Of a stretch of 64,000 bases of DNA, positions 8,180-17,316 are shown one piece after another. The translations under genes were made by a program, and so were the position numbers. The notes beneath the pieces are model-generated. The model was not told the origin of the DNA and searched no databases. It saw only the letters and a program-made list of their open reading frames with translations. This DNA is from Aliicoccus persicus (GTDB lineage Bacteria; Bacillota; Bacilli; Staphylococcales; Salinicoccaceae), in the NCBI RefSeq assembly GCF_900110815.1, contig NZ_FOIT01000002.1, forward strand, positions 256,892-320,891. The letters are read 5' to 3'. Each line of letters opens with the position of its first letter. Position 1 is the first letter of the stretch.

Positions 8180-9829
8180 TTACTCTTTCACCGCATCAAA
8201 CAAATCTGGAATACCCATCGCAATGAGCTTGATTCCTGTCACTTCATCACGCACACCGTTGATGTATTCTGGGTGTCTGATGAAGACTGCTGGTGAATCT
8301 TCTAGTAATAAATTTTGCGCTTCCTGATAAATCTCCGCGCGTGCTTCTGAATCTGTTTCTGCGCGACCTGCTTCAATTAATTCATCCATATCAGGATTGT
8401 TGTAGCGGAATCTGTTTGCTGCTGAGCCAATTGATTCGGAATGGAACATTGCAGTGAATGCATTATCTGATTCTTCTGCTGAGTTCGTCCAAGTCATGAT
8501 GAACATTTCTTGGTTCCCTTGAGCTGTTGTTTCTAGGAACGTCGCCCACTCTACTTGATTCACAGTTAGATTGATACCTAACTCTGCCAATGCCTCTTGA
8601 ACATAAAGCACCGTGTTAATATTTTCATTATCTGCTGCGTTTACGATAACTTCAATATCAAATCCATCTGGATATTCGGACTCAGCAAGTAATTCTTGTG
8701 CTAATGCTAAATCATATATGTTACCTGCATTCGCATCGCTGTAGCCTGACATCGTTTCTGATATCGGTGTTGCAGCGACATGTCCAACACCATTGAATAC
8801 GCCTTCGATAATTTCTTCACGGTTGATCGCATGTGAAATCGCACGTCGCACGAGTGGATCACTTAACTCTTCTACTTCTGTGTTAAATCCAAGATAAAGT
8901 ACACCCGGCGATACGCTTGTTAGTAGTGATAAGCCATCCGTTTCTTCAACACGTGTCATATTTGTTGTGTCAATATCTGTCGCAATGTCAGTGCTACCTG
9001 TTTCTAGCTCTGCAATTCGAGCACCTTGTTCTGGTACGACTTTAAATACGGCACTACCAAATGACACTGGGCCATCCCAATGATCATCAAAACGTGTCAA
9101 TACAGTTTCGCTACCTGTTGTACGGCTTTCAAATTGTAATTTCCCTGTACCGATAGGATTGCGTTCAGAATATTGACCGATGAATGCAGAGAATTCATCG
9201 ACTGCACTTTCATATTCATCTCCGCCTGCTTCACGTAATTCATAGTATTCTTCAATGGTTAAATCGAGTCCCGCTTCTTCAAATGCATTCTCATAATCGG
9301 CACGGATGACATCTTGACTCATCATCATCGTCACCCCTTGTGCTAAGTTTGAGAGCATCGGTGCATAGACTTCTGTCGTTACAATCTCCAATGTATATTC
9401 ATCTACAACATTAACGGAGTCTACATTCTCTAGGAGGTATGCTTTTCCTGATGCAACAGCAGGGTCCATCGCACGGTCTAAGTTTTCCTTTGCGACTTCG
9501 GCATTAAATGGTGTGCCATCATGGAATTCGACACCTTCGCGTAGGTTGAATTGGTACGTAACATCATCCACTTGTTCCCAGTCCTCTGCAAGGACACCTG
9601 TGATTTCATTATTATCATCTCTAATAAGTAAACGTTCGAATATGTGGTGACGAATAATTTCGGAAGGTTGGTCGTTGGAACCGTGTGGATCGAGGGTAGC
9701 GGCATCACTTCTTAGTGACACAGTGATTGTTTCGTCTGAATCGGATTGTGCATAAACTTCACTCGTGGTTGTTTGGGATAGAATTAGTAAAAGCCCTCCC
9801 AAAATTAGTGTTAAAAATCTAAATTTCAT
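8180..9829 (-). CDS. ABC transporter substrate-binding protein, family 5 (second of this operon)
   Basis: 549-residue binding protein of the Dpp/Gsi/Opp class; SLRSDAATLDPHGSNDQPSE and NPIGTGKLQFES are typical. A signal peptide (about residues 1-27, ending EVYAQ) lacks a lipobox cysteine. An acidic insertion of about 60 residues (about 165-225, rich in E, D and Y) precedes the PIGTG motif. It is the last gene of the minus-strand operon, behind a terminator that overlaps the end of the ATPase gene, so it may be made at a different level from the importer or from its own promoter. GGGGG lies just ahead of its ATG. A second receptor would widen the ligand range (inference). Confidence 0.92.
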   Translation of the reverse strand: MKFRFLTLILGGLLLILSQTTTSEVYAQSDSDETITVSLRSDAATLDPHGSNDQPSEIIRHHIFERLLIRDDNNEITGVLAEDWEQVDDVTYQFNLREGVEFHDGTPFNAEVAKENLDRAMDPAVASGKAYLLENVDSVNVVDEYTLEIVTTEVYAPMLSNLAQGVTMMMSQDVIRADYENAFEEAGLDLTIEEYYELREAGGDEYESAVDEFSAFIGQYSERNPIGTGKLQFESRTTGSETVLTRFDDHWDGPVSFGSAVFKVVPEQGARIAELETGSTDIATDIDTTNMTRVEETDGLSLLTSVSPGVLYLGFNTEVEELSDPLVRRAISHAINREEIIEGVFNGVGHVAATPISETMSGYSDANAGNIYDLALAQELLAESEYPDGFDIEVIVNAADNENINTVLYVQEALAELGINLTVNQVEWATFLETTAQGNQEMFIMTWTNSAEESDNAFTAMFHSESIGSAANRFRYNNPDMDELIEAGRAETDSEARAEIYQEAQNLLLEDSPAVFIRHPEYINGVRDEVTGIKLIAMGIPDLFDAVKE

Positions 9830-9895
9830 ATAACAGCCCCCTATGAATAGTTATGTATAAATTTTCATATACGTGAAAAAATTTTAATATAAAAA

Positions 9896-9931
9896 TAATA
9901 AAAAATCAATCCTAATCTTCTAGGATTGATT
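9896..9931 (-). terminator. Terminator overlapping the ATPase stop codon
   Basis: Read on the minus strand, AATCAATCCTA and TTAGGATTGATT form a stem around GAAGA and are followed by TTTTATTATTTTT. The TAG stop of the DppF-type gene lies inside the stem. It could attenuate the downstream binding-protein gene. Confidence 0.75.
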
Positions 9932-10691
9932 GGAACAAATGGGTTGTATATGAATCGTGTGGATCGGTATGGAATGTATCCACGTTGAATATTTCTTTTA
10001 ATTGACCATCTTTAATGACAGCCACGCGATCACAAAAGTATTGAACGACATTTAAGTCGTGTGTAATAAATACGAGCGTTAAATTCATCGACTTTTTCAG
10101 CTCATTTAACAAGTTGAGTATCGACGCTTGAATCGACACGTCCAGTGCAGATACACCTTCATCAATAACGAGTATCTCTGGATTCATAATGAGTGCACTT
10201 GCGATTGCTACACGCTGTCTTTGTCCACCGCTTAGTTGGTGTGGATATCGGTCATAGTAACTTTCTGATAAACTCACACGATCCATCAGCGCAAGCGTTG
10301 CCTCTTTTCGTTTGGCAGAGTCTCCAACATTATGGATATGCAACGCTTCTTCGATTGACCACCCAACTGTTTTTTTCGGGTTTAATGACCCATGTGGGTC
10401 TTGGAAGACGAATTGAATCTTATTCGACATATCGCTTAAATTTACTTTTGAATCAGTGAGTTCGTGTTCAAGGACCTTTATCCGACCGTTATCAGGCCTT
10501 AAAATACCGAGTATCATGTGTGCGAGCGTTGTCTTACCAGATCCACTTTCACCGACTATCCCAAACGTTTCACCGCGATTAACAGCTAAGGTCACACCAT
10601 CAACTGCATATTCCGGTTTATTTCTCGAAAACCAACTGTTTTGTCCATATGATTTAGAAACATTTTCAACTTCGATTATCGGCTGCCTCAT
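9912..10691 (-). CDS. ABC transporter ATPase, DppF/OppF type
   Basis: 259-residue ATPase: Walker A GESGSGKTT, Q-loop FVFQDPHGSLNP, signature LSGGQRQRVA, Walker B ILVIDEGVSALDVS. The start ATG overlaps the stop of the preceding DppD-type gene (ATGA arrangement), so the pair is translationally coupled. With that gene it forms the motor of the second importer. Confidence 0.93.
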   Translation of the reverse strand: MRQPIIEVENVSKSYGQNSWFSRNKPEYAVDGVTLAVNRGETFGIVGESGSGKTTLAHMILGILRPDNGRIKVLEHELTDSKVNLSDMSNKIQFVFQDPHGSLNPKKTVGWSIEEALHIHNVGDSAKRKEATLALMDRVSLSESYYDRYPHQLSGGQRQRVAIASALIMNPEILVIDEGVSALDVSIQASILNLLNELKKSMNLTLVFITHDLNVVQYFCDRVAVIKDGQLKEIFNVDTFHTDPHDSYTTHLFQSILED

Positions 10692-11596
10692 GACTCATCA
10701 CCTGCTTCTGGGAAGTATTCATTCAAGTATTCTTCATTTGATAAGTATGGCCAACTGAGTCCACTGCGTTCTGTTAAGGATGGGACTGAAAATGGTATGA
10801 TGTCGAGCGCACTCCCACGTTTTTGGAAACGTGGCACTGCATCGATTAAAGCTTTGGTGTATGGATGTTTCGGTGTGCTGAGCACAATATCTGTTTTGCC
10901 GGACTCAACGATGCGGCCTGCATACATGACTAACACGTCATCACACATATGTTTAATGACTGTGAGATCATGTGATATTAACAGCAGTGCACCGTCGCGT
11001 TTTTCCATGACACTTTTTAGTAGATCTAATATCTGTGACTGAATGGACGCATCGAGTGCAGTGGTTGGTTCATCGGCGATGATGACTGACGGATTGCAGA
11101 TCAGTGCAATCGCAATGATGACCCGCTGCTTCATCCCACCTGATAATTCGTGTGGATATTTTTTATAGACATCTTTTTTTAAACCGACTTCTTCAAGCAT
11201 TTTGATGACTTCAGATTCTCTTTTATTTGCTGGAATCGATTGATCCAGTCGTGCAGCCTCCAATACTTGTTGGCCAACGCGCATTAAAGGATTGAGTGTG
11301 AGACCGGGTTCTTGGAATATCATCGAGATCTCTTTTGTTCTAATTTGACGCATTTGACGTTCTGAAAATCCGAGTAAATTTTCTCCATTAAACTCAACCG
11401 TTCCATTAACAATTGCATCATCTGGTAACATACGTAAAATGGTTTGAGCTGTAATACTCTTACCACTCCCGGATTCACCGACGATACCGAGTGTCTTGTT
11501 ACGATTTAAGCTAAAGTTTATATTTTCTAGGACGGGATACGCTTCTTTTTTTATGATTAGCTCAACATTTAAATCTTTGACACGAAGTAAAGTCAT
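10688..11596 (-). CDS. ABC transporter ATPase, DppD/OppD type
   Basis: About 302 residues from ATG 11596, which has AGGTG just upstream; the longer frame to 11641 is not preferred. Walker A GESGSGKS, MIFQEPGLTLNP, signature LSGGMKQRV and Walker B IIADEPTTALDAS are present. The C-terminal part (AVPRF...GLSWPYLSNEEY) is the family's oligopeptide-transport extension, without a cysteine cluster. It lies 5 bp after the DppC-type gene. Confidence 0.92.
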   Translation of the reverse strand: MTLLRVKDLNVELIIKKEAYPVLENINFSLNRNKTLGIVGESGSGKSITAQTILRMLPDDAIVNGTVEFNGENLLGFSERQMRQIRTKEISMIFQEPGLTLNPLMRVGQQVLEAARLDQSIPANKRESEVIKMLEEVGLKKDVYKKYPHELSGGMKQRVIIAIALICNPSVIIADEPTTALDASIQSQILDLLKSVMEKRDGALLLISHDLTVIKHMCDDVLVMYAGRIVESGKTDIVLSTPKHPYTKALIDAVPRFQKRGSALDIIPFSVPSLTERSGLSWPYLSNEEYLNEYFPEAGDES

Positions 11597-11600
11597 CGTA

Positions 11601-12410
11601 TCACCTCTTACTTTCGTTGTGATGACGCAGTCCATCACCAATCAAGTTAAACCCGAGTACGAGCATGATAATAAAACCACCGCTGATTAGAATATACCAA
11701 GGTGCAGTTGCTAAGTAAGGTCTAGCCTCATTAATCATACGTCCCCAACTCGCGTCGGGTTCTTGCACACCGAGTCCTAAAAAGCTCAGTGCAGATTCAG
11801 CGAGTATCGCGCTAGAGAAATATAGCGTGGATACAACGATAATCGGTGTCATCACATTCGGTAATATATGCTGGCGAATCAACCATAAATGTGAAGCGCC
11901 TTTAAGCCGACTCGCTGTGACATAATCATTGTTTTTTATCTGTAGGAAGCCACTCCTTATGACGCGTGCAAACGTTGGAATTCCCATCACACCGATTGCG
12001 AGAACTGTGTTCCATAACCCTGTATGGAAAATTGTAATTAACATAATCGCTAAAAGTAACCCGGGAATTGCAAGCAATGCATCGATGATACGCATGAGTA
12101 TTTCATCGACAACACCACCGAAATAACCGGATGTGCCACCGATGATTAATCCACCAGTGAACGCGATTGCGAGCGTACTAATACCGATTAAAAATGCTGT
12201 TTGCGACGCTTCCATTATGCGAGATAAAATATCCCGTCCGAAGTTGTCTGTGCCAAACCAATACTGTCCGTTCGGTGAGACAAGTCGGTCGCTCGTATGC
12301 AATTCGTTCGGCGGATACGGTGTCCAAAACAGCGAAACAATCATCATGAAAAACAAGATGCTGACGAGTGTGACGCCGATATTTAATGTTATATTTTTAT
12401 TTGTATACAT
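11601..12410 (-). CDS. ABC transporter permease, DppC/OppC type
   Basis: 269-residue permease with GTDNFGRDILSRI and AESALSFLGLGVQEPDASWG, both DppC/OppC signatures, and about six membrane helices. It lies 8 bp after the DppB-type gene and 4 bp before the DppD-type gene in one minus-strand operon. Confidence 0.93.
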   Translation of the reverse strand: MYTNKNITLNIGVTLVSILFFMMIVSLFWTPYPPNELHTSDRLVSPNGQYWFGTDNFGRDILSRIMEASQTAFLIGISTLAIAFTGGLIIGGTSGYFGGVVDEILMRIIDALLAIPGLLLAIMLITIFHTGLWNTVLAIGVMGIPTFARVIRSGFLQIKNNDYVTASRLKGASHLWLIRQHILPNVMTPIIVVSTLYFSSAILAESALSFLGLGVQEPDASWGRMINEARPYLATAPWYILISGGFIIMLVLGFNLIGDGLRHHNESKR

Positions 12411-12418
12411 AGTAGCAC

Positions 12419-13357
12419 CTACAACTTTACACGCGGATCGACGACGCGATACAAGACGTCAACAAGCAAATTGACGACGATGATAATGATCGCGACGATC
12501 ATAACGAGTGTTTGGATAAGTGGAAAATCACGGTATTCAATCGATGATACGAGCAGCGTGCCGAGACCAGGCAATGCAAACACATTCTCTATAATAATCG
12601 TGCCAACCATCGTATCTGCAGTAATGAGTCCAATAATCGTTAAAACAGGCATGATGCTGTTGCGGAGCACGTGTCTGTATGTAATTTCTCGAACAGTGAG
12701 CCCCTTCATGCGTGCGAGTTTTATATATTCTTTTTTATACTCATCTAGGATGGAGTTCCTCAAATAACGTATGACGACAGCAATGTTCGTTATTGCGATT
12801 GCAAATGATGGTAAGAACAACGACCTGAGTGCACCAAGAATACTTTCAGTCCAATGCGTGAAACCATATGTTGGGAACCATCCAAGCATCACTGCAAAGA
12901 TAAAAATAAGTAGGAATCCAATCCAAAATGATGGTGTTGAAATTCCGAGCTGCGTTAAAATATTCATCACTAATGAATACCATTTACCATCCGTACGTGC
13001 AATGATAATACCGAGTGGTATGCCGATAATGAGTGTCAGTACGAGCGAATATATACCAATGAACATCGACAGCGGTATACGTTCAAGGATAATGTCTAAA
13101 ACGGGTGCACGATAGCGATAACTTTCACCAAAATCTCCAGTAAAAATGCCAGTTACCCAATCGACATAACGATTGGGTAACGGTTGGTCTAAGCCAAGGC
13201 TTGCTTCGAGTCGCGCAACTTCACTCGGGTCTGCATCCAGTCCTAAAATAGAAAGTGCAGGATTTCCCGGTAAAATGTTGAAGATAAAAAATATCAACAT
13301 TGAAATGATGATTAAAGTTGCGATAAAAGAAAGCAATTTTCTAGTTATAAATTTCAT
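12419..13357 (-). CDS. ABC transporter permease, DppB/OppB type
   Basis: 312-residue permease. MKFITRKLLSFIATLIIISM is the first membrane helix and NILPGNPALSILG the conserved segment after it; RMKGLTVREITYRHVLRNS is the ATPase coupling region. It follows the first binding-protein gene by 4 bp. Confidence 0.93.
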   Translation of the reverse strand: MKFITRKLLSFIATLIIISMLIFFIFNILPGNPALSILGLDADPSEVARLEASLGLDQPLPNRYVDWVTGIFTGDFGESYRYRAPVLDIILERIPLSMFIGIYSLVLTLIIGIPLGIIIARTDGKWYSLVMNILTQLGISTPSFWIGFLLIFIFAVMLGWFPTYGFTHWTESILGALRSLFLPSFAIAITNIAVVIRYLRNSILDEYKKEYIKLARMKGLTVREITYRHVLRNSIMPVLTIIGLITADTMVGTIIIENVFALPGLGTLLVSSIEYRDFPLIQTLVMIVAIIIIVVNLLVDVLYRVVDPRVKL

Positions 13358-13361
13358 ATAA

Positions 13362-14867
13362 TTACTCGACTACTAAGTCTTTAACGACATAGCGTTCATA
13401 AGGATACATTTCGAATCCACTGATTCCTGAACGCATGACACTGTTTCTCGCCGGGTCCATTAAGAACACAGCTGCTGCATTCTCTGTCAGTAATTCTTGT
13501 GCTTCTTTGTAAAGTGTCGCTGATTCTTCTGGAGATGGTGCTGAAATTGCCGCTTCAAGTGCTTCATTATAACCTTCGATATCTACATTCATGAAATTAT
13601 ATGCATAACCTGTTTCCATACGAATCATTACATCATATGGATCAAGTTTCCCAGTGAATCCTATGATTGTCGATTCAAATTCTCTCTCATTATAAACATC
13701 TTCTAACCATGTACTGAACTCAATAACGTCCAAAGTTAAGTCGATATTAATTAGTGCAAGCTGTGCTTGTAACACTTGTGCGGCATCGATATACAGCTGT
13801 GCGTTATTAGGTACTTTCATTTCAATAGAGAAACCATCTTCATAACCTGCTTCTGCCATTAGACTTTGAGCAGTTTCAACATCAACTGTGTAGTAGTCAA
13901 CAAGTTCTTCGTTGAAATAGAAATCCATAGCGGGACTCATAAATGTATGAAGCGCATCACCATTACCATCGATTGCAACATCGATGACTTCTTGTTTATC
14001 GACAACCATGTTCATTGCTTGTCGAACTTCTACAGAATCTAAAGGCTCAACCTCGTGATTCATTGCAAGCATCATCACCATGTTAAGTGGACCACTCACT
14101 ACGTTCGCATCTTCAGGCACACGTGATAAGTTTTGGTCTGAAACCGCAGTGATGAAATCAACTTCACCCGCTTGGAATGCAAGGAGTGCAGTTTCTTCAT
14201 CCGGCATTACATCGAAGTTGACGACATCAACATCAAAGTCATTCCCTTGGAAGTAATCATCAAACTTTTCTAACGTCACACGCTGATCAATTGAATGCTC
14301 TACAAACGTATATGGACCTGTTCCAACTGGATTTGTTGCATGGTCGTCATAATCGGCTGGTACGATTGCACGAATTGTACGCGCTAAAAATCCAGAGTCA
14401 GGGTTCGATAACGTTACTTCTACTGTATAATCATCCGTTGCTTCAACAGATTCTACAACTTCCCATTTATCAGATAACGCGTCTTCACCATCTAAACCAG
14501 CGAGTTTGCTGTAAGTGTACACAACATCTTCAGCAGTGAAATCACTACCATCATGGAATGTCACACCTTCTTCTAAGAAAAATGTGTAAGTAAGTGCATC
14601 GTCACTAATTTCATAATCATGTGCTAAGTGAGGAACGAGAGAACCATCCGTTTCAGCGTCAAGTAATCCTTCAAAAATATTGTAAATGACCGAATCTGTT
14701 AACGTTGCTTGCGCTAGGAAAGGGTCTAAGCTATCGATGTCGTTACCAATTGTCATGCTAATCTCTACTGTATCCGCCTCATCTTGTGCATGCGTTGTTG
14801 TACCGAAATACGCAACGGTTGTACCGATTAACATAGATACTGTGAACAGCTTAATCATTTTTTTCAT
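13362..14867 (-). CDS. ABC transporter substrate-binding protein, family 5 (first of this operon)
   Basis: 501-residue binding protein: TIGNDIDSLDPFLAQATL after the signal peptide and ATNPVGTGPYTFVEH match the Dpp/Opp class. The signal peptide (MKKMIKLFTVSMLIGTTVAY, cleavage near THAQD) has no lipobox cysteine. GAGGAG precedes the ATG by about 8 bp. Only 48 bp separate it from the upstream DUF4129-like gene and no terminator is visible there, so it may be read through from the MoxR module or use a promoter inside it. It resembles the binding protein at 2034 more than the 549-residue one. Confidence 0.92.
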   Translation of the reverse strand: MKKMIKLFTVSMLIGTTVAYFGTTTHAQDEADTVEISMTIGNDIDSLDPFLAQATLTDSVIYNIFEGLLDAETDGSLVPHLAHDYEISDDALTYTFFLEEGVTFHDGSDFTAEDVVYTYSKLAGLDGEDALSDKWEVVESVEATDDYTVEVTLSNPDSGFLARTIRAIVPADYDDHATNPVGTGPYTFVEHSIDQRVTLEKFDDYFQGNDFDVDVVNFDVMPDEETALLAFQAGEVDFITAVSDQNLSRVPEDANVVSGPLNMVMMLAMNHEVEPLDSVEVRQAMNMVVDKQEVIDVAIDGNGDALHTFMSPAMDFYFNEELVDYYTVDVETAQSLMAEAGYEDGFSIEMKVPNNAQLYIDAAQVLQAQLALINIDLTLDVIEFSTWLEDVYNEREFESTIIGFTGKLDPYDVMIRMETGYAYNFMNVDIEGYNEALEAAISAPSPEESATLYKEAQELLTENAAAVFLMDPARNSVMRSGISGFEMYPYERYVVKDLVVE

Positions 14868-14915
14868 GAGAAGTCTCCTCTAGAATTTAATTTTGAGTGA
14901 AGTCTATCGTGCGCG

Positions 14916-16121
14916 CTAATCTGTAGATTTCAAGTGTGTCTCTGTAATGGCCGTTTTGATCTCGTCGATACACTTTACAAATTGTTTGAATTCCGCCTCA
15001 TCAACCCGCTCCCCATAATACCTAACTTTACGATAGGTATCGAAGTCTTCACTTTGAATTATAGACACAAAGTCATGGCGCTTCAACCAATCTGAAATGG
15101 TTTCGTTATGATATCTACCGATGTCATTTTTCGCCAACCATTTCTCGAATTCAAAATAGACTTTTCGCACTTTATCGTCTGGTGTTTCGTAGTCTTTAAA
15201 ACTATATTTAGTTTCGCGTGGTTCGACATGTTTGACTGTATTTTTCGTGTCTTTTTCTCCACTTTCTTTACGCGACAAATCCCCACGTCGCTTAAAGTAG
15301 ATAACTAACGCGATGATAGCGATGATAATGAGCGCAACGACTGTAATGAGTTCCATCGGTAGATCAATTGGCAACTCACCGGTTGCTTGCGTGACTTCCT
15401 CTTCCTGTTGGTCTTCACCGAGTTCTTCTGGTTCATCCTCACTTTGTGGATAGTCGAGTTCAACATTTTCTAATCCAGCGAAAATAGGGCGGAGTAACAC
15501 GATAAAGCCATTTAGTAAAAATAGAATGACATACGTACCATACTGAATCACATATCTAAATGAGAATCCTAGCAGTAATCCAAGTGATACAAATGAAAGT
15601 ATTCCAACGATAAAAATCTTCAAGTTGTCGCGGAATTCACGGCCGTTTTTGTACATCAATACTAGAAATCTTCCAATGAAGTAGAAGACTACTTGTGCGA
15701 TGACGATCGCGTAGAGCCACATCATATAGTCTTCAATCACACTGAACGAAATAAAGTTCAATGTCATGACGATGATGAACGAAATCATCATTGAGATCTC
15801 AAGTCGTGATGTCTGTTCATCGTGATGTAAGTATTCAAGTTTTACGATTGGTAAAAATGCACCGATTAACACCGCAGTCCAGTGATAATCGAGTAGCCAC
15901 ATCGCAATTGCTGCGATTGGGAACATGATGTAGATGAGACGGCGTCCTTTATCTTTAAAGAACAAATAGTAGGCGGCGAGCATTAACAGGACGATGATCC
16001 CATAACTGAGTGCATTATCTGGTTTCTGGTTCAACATGTTCAGTGTCACGACGATGAGCAACCACATAAACGCAGTCGTTGTGTACTGTAATATGAAATT
16101 TAAACTGATTTTAGGCTTCAT
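14916..16121 (-). CDS. Membrane protein with C-terminal DUF4129-like domain
   Basis: About 401 residues from ATG 16121 (GGAGGTG upstream). About eight N-terminal membrane helices are followed by an acidic linker (residues about 225-255, rich in E, D and Q), another helix, and a cytoplasmic tail with VRKVYFEFEKWLAKNDIGRY and YRKVRYYGE, the DUF4129-like pattern. The same gene order, MoxR then DUF58 then a membrane protein with DUF4129, is common in Firmicutes and is thought to act on the envelope or in protein complex maturation. The usual transglutaminase domain is absent. Assignment rests on pattern and context. Confidence 0.7.
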   Translation of the reverse strand: MKPKISLNFILQYTTTAFMWLLIVVTLNMLNQKPDNALSYGIIVLLMLAAYYLFFKDKGRRLIYIMFPIAAIAMWLLDYHWTAVLIGAFLPIVKLEYLHHDEQTSRLEISMMISFIIVMTLNFISFSVIEDYMMWLYAIVIAQVVFYFIGRFLVLMYKNGREFRDNLKIFIVGILSFVSLGLLLGFSFRYVIQYGTYVILFLLNGFIVLLRPIFAGLENVELDYPQSEDEPEELGEDQQEEEVTQATGELPIDLPMELITVVALIIIAIIALVIYFKRRGDLSRKESGEKDTKNTVKHVEPRETKYSFKDYETPDDKVRKVYFEFEKWLAKNDIGRYHNETISDWLKRHDFVSIIQSEDFDTYRKVRYYGERVDEAEFKQFVKCIDEIKTAITETHLKSTD

Positions 16122-17316
16122 TCGGCACACCTCCATTGCTTGATGATAGGCGGTGTATGCCTTCTGTATCTAAGTGGTATACATAAGAACCTTTTCTAGA
16201 CACTTGATTCAAGACGATAAGCGATTCATGGTTCACTTGACCACATGCAATGACGTGCGTCGGTAACTGTTCGTGTTGCATGACATCTTTTAAAAATACT
16301 GGATACGGAATTGTGTAGGTTAGGCTATTGATTCGTGCCAATGCTTCGAGTGTATTTTTATAGTGTTTCGGACCGCTCGCTTCATGCAGTTTAAAGTAAT
16401 TTGACTTATCGAATGTTGTCATGTTTGTCATTATGCTATAAGAAATACCGAGTTTCGTTGCTTCTTCAGTTAAATACGCAAGTTTTTCAAAAATATCTTC
16501 GATATATTCAGGTGGAGAATAGTGATCTTGAGAGCGCAAGTTGACGAGTATCATCCAACTCATCTGCGTGACGTTTTCATATAGTTTCGACTTTAATCCA
16601 TCACCTTTGGCACTCGCTTTCCAGTGAATGCGTTTCATATTGTCATCCGGGAAATAATCTCTTACACCGACCATTTGCATCGGATCATCAAATAGTGACT
16701 GGTTCACTTGGATGAATCCTTGCATCATCTTCGCGCGCATATCATCTCTCTTAGCCTTCATCTTATCCGGGTACACCATGACTTCAACATTCGGTCGATT
16801 CAAACGAACGAGCTTCACTGTATCAAAGCCGAATGGCTGAGGCACGTGAATTTCAATATCGACAACTTTACCCACACCACGTTTGTTTGCAGTGTATGGC
16901 AGGGTAATCAACGTATCTTTATTGCCTGATGTTGAAAATTTAACACGCGTTTCCGTCTGGAATGTTTTGTTCGTTTTATATTCATTATGAAATAACAGGT
17001 GATCGCTCGCGATAACCCGCATTTCAGCATTAAGTAGTGGCATTCTGCCAGGTTGGCGAACAGTAATGTGCAGCGCGCCGTCTTGACCTTTATAATGTCG
17101 GATGGATTGTGATGCAAAATCTACAACGAGCTGTTTTGCGACACGTGTTGAATAGAAATGATTCAGCAAGAAAAAAGATAAAGCGAGACCTAAAAGTAAT
17201 GACAACCATAAATTGATAGTGAACGGATACAAAATATTTAATAGGATAATAATGAAAACTATCGCTATAAATATTGACATCACAGTATTGTCTTTTATCT
17301 CCGCCTTAAACCTCAT
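16111..17316 (-). CDS. DUF58 domain-containing protein
   Basis: 401 residues from ATG 17316 (GGAG upstream; the TTG at 17331 is rejected). Two N-terminal membrane helices (about residues 15-55) precede the soluble part. The DUF58 core is visible as VGVRDYFPDDNMKRIHWKASAKGDGLKSK (positions about 215-245), followed by a von Willebrand A-like region. The gene overlaps both neighbours by 11 bp. DUF58 proteins are partners of MoxR AAA ATPases; the exact client is not known. Confidence 0.88.
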   Translation of the reverse strand: MRFKAEIKDNTVMSIFIAIVFIIILLNILYPFTINLWLSLLLGLALSFFLLNHFYSTRVAKQLVVDFASQSIRHYKGQDGALHITVRQPGRMPLLNAEMRVIASDHLLFHNEYKTNKTFQTETRVKFSTSGNKDTLITLPYTANKRGVGKVVDIEIHVPQPFGFDTVKLVRLNRPNVEVMVYPDKMKAKRDDMRAKMMQGFIQVNQSLFDDPMQMVGVRDYFPDDNMKRIHWKASAKGDGLKSKLYENVTQMSWMILVNLRSQDHYSPPEYIEDIFEKLAYLTEEATKLGISYSIMTNMTTFDKSNYFKLHEASGPKHYKNTLEALARINSLTYTIPYPVFLKDVMQHEQLPTHVIACGQVNHESLIVLNQVSRKGSYVYHLDTEGIHRLSSSNGGVPNEA

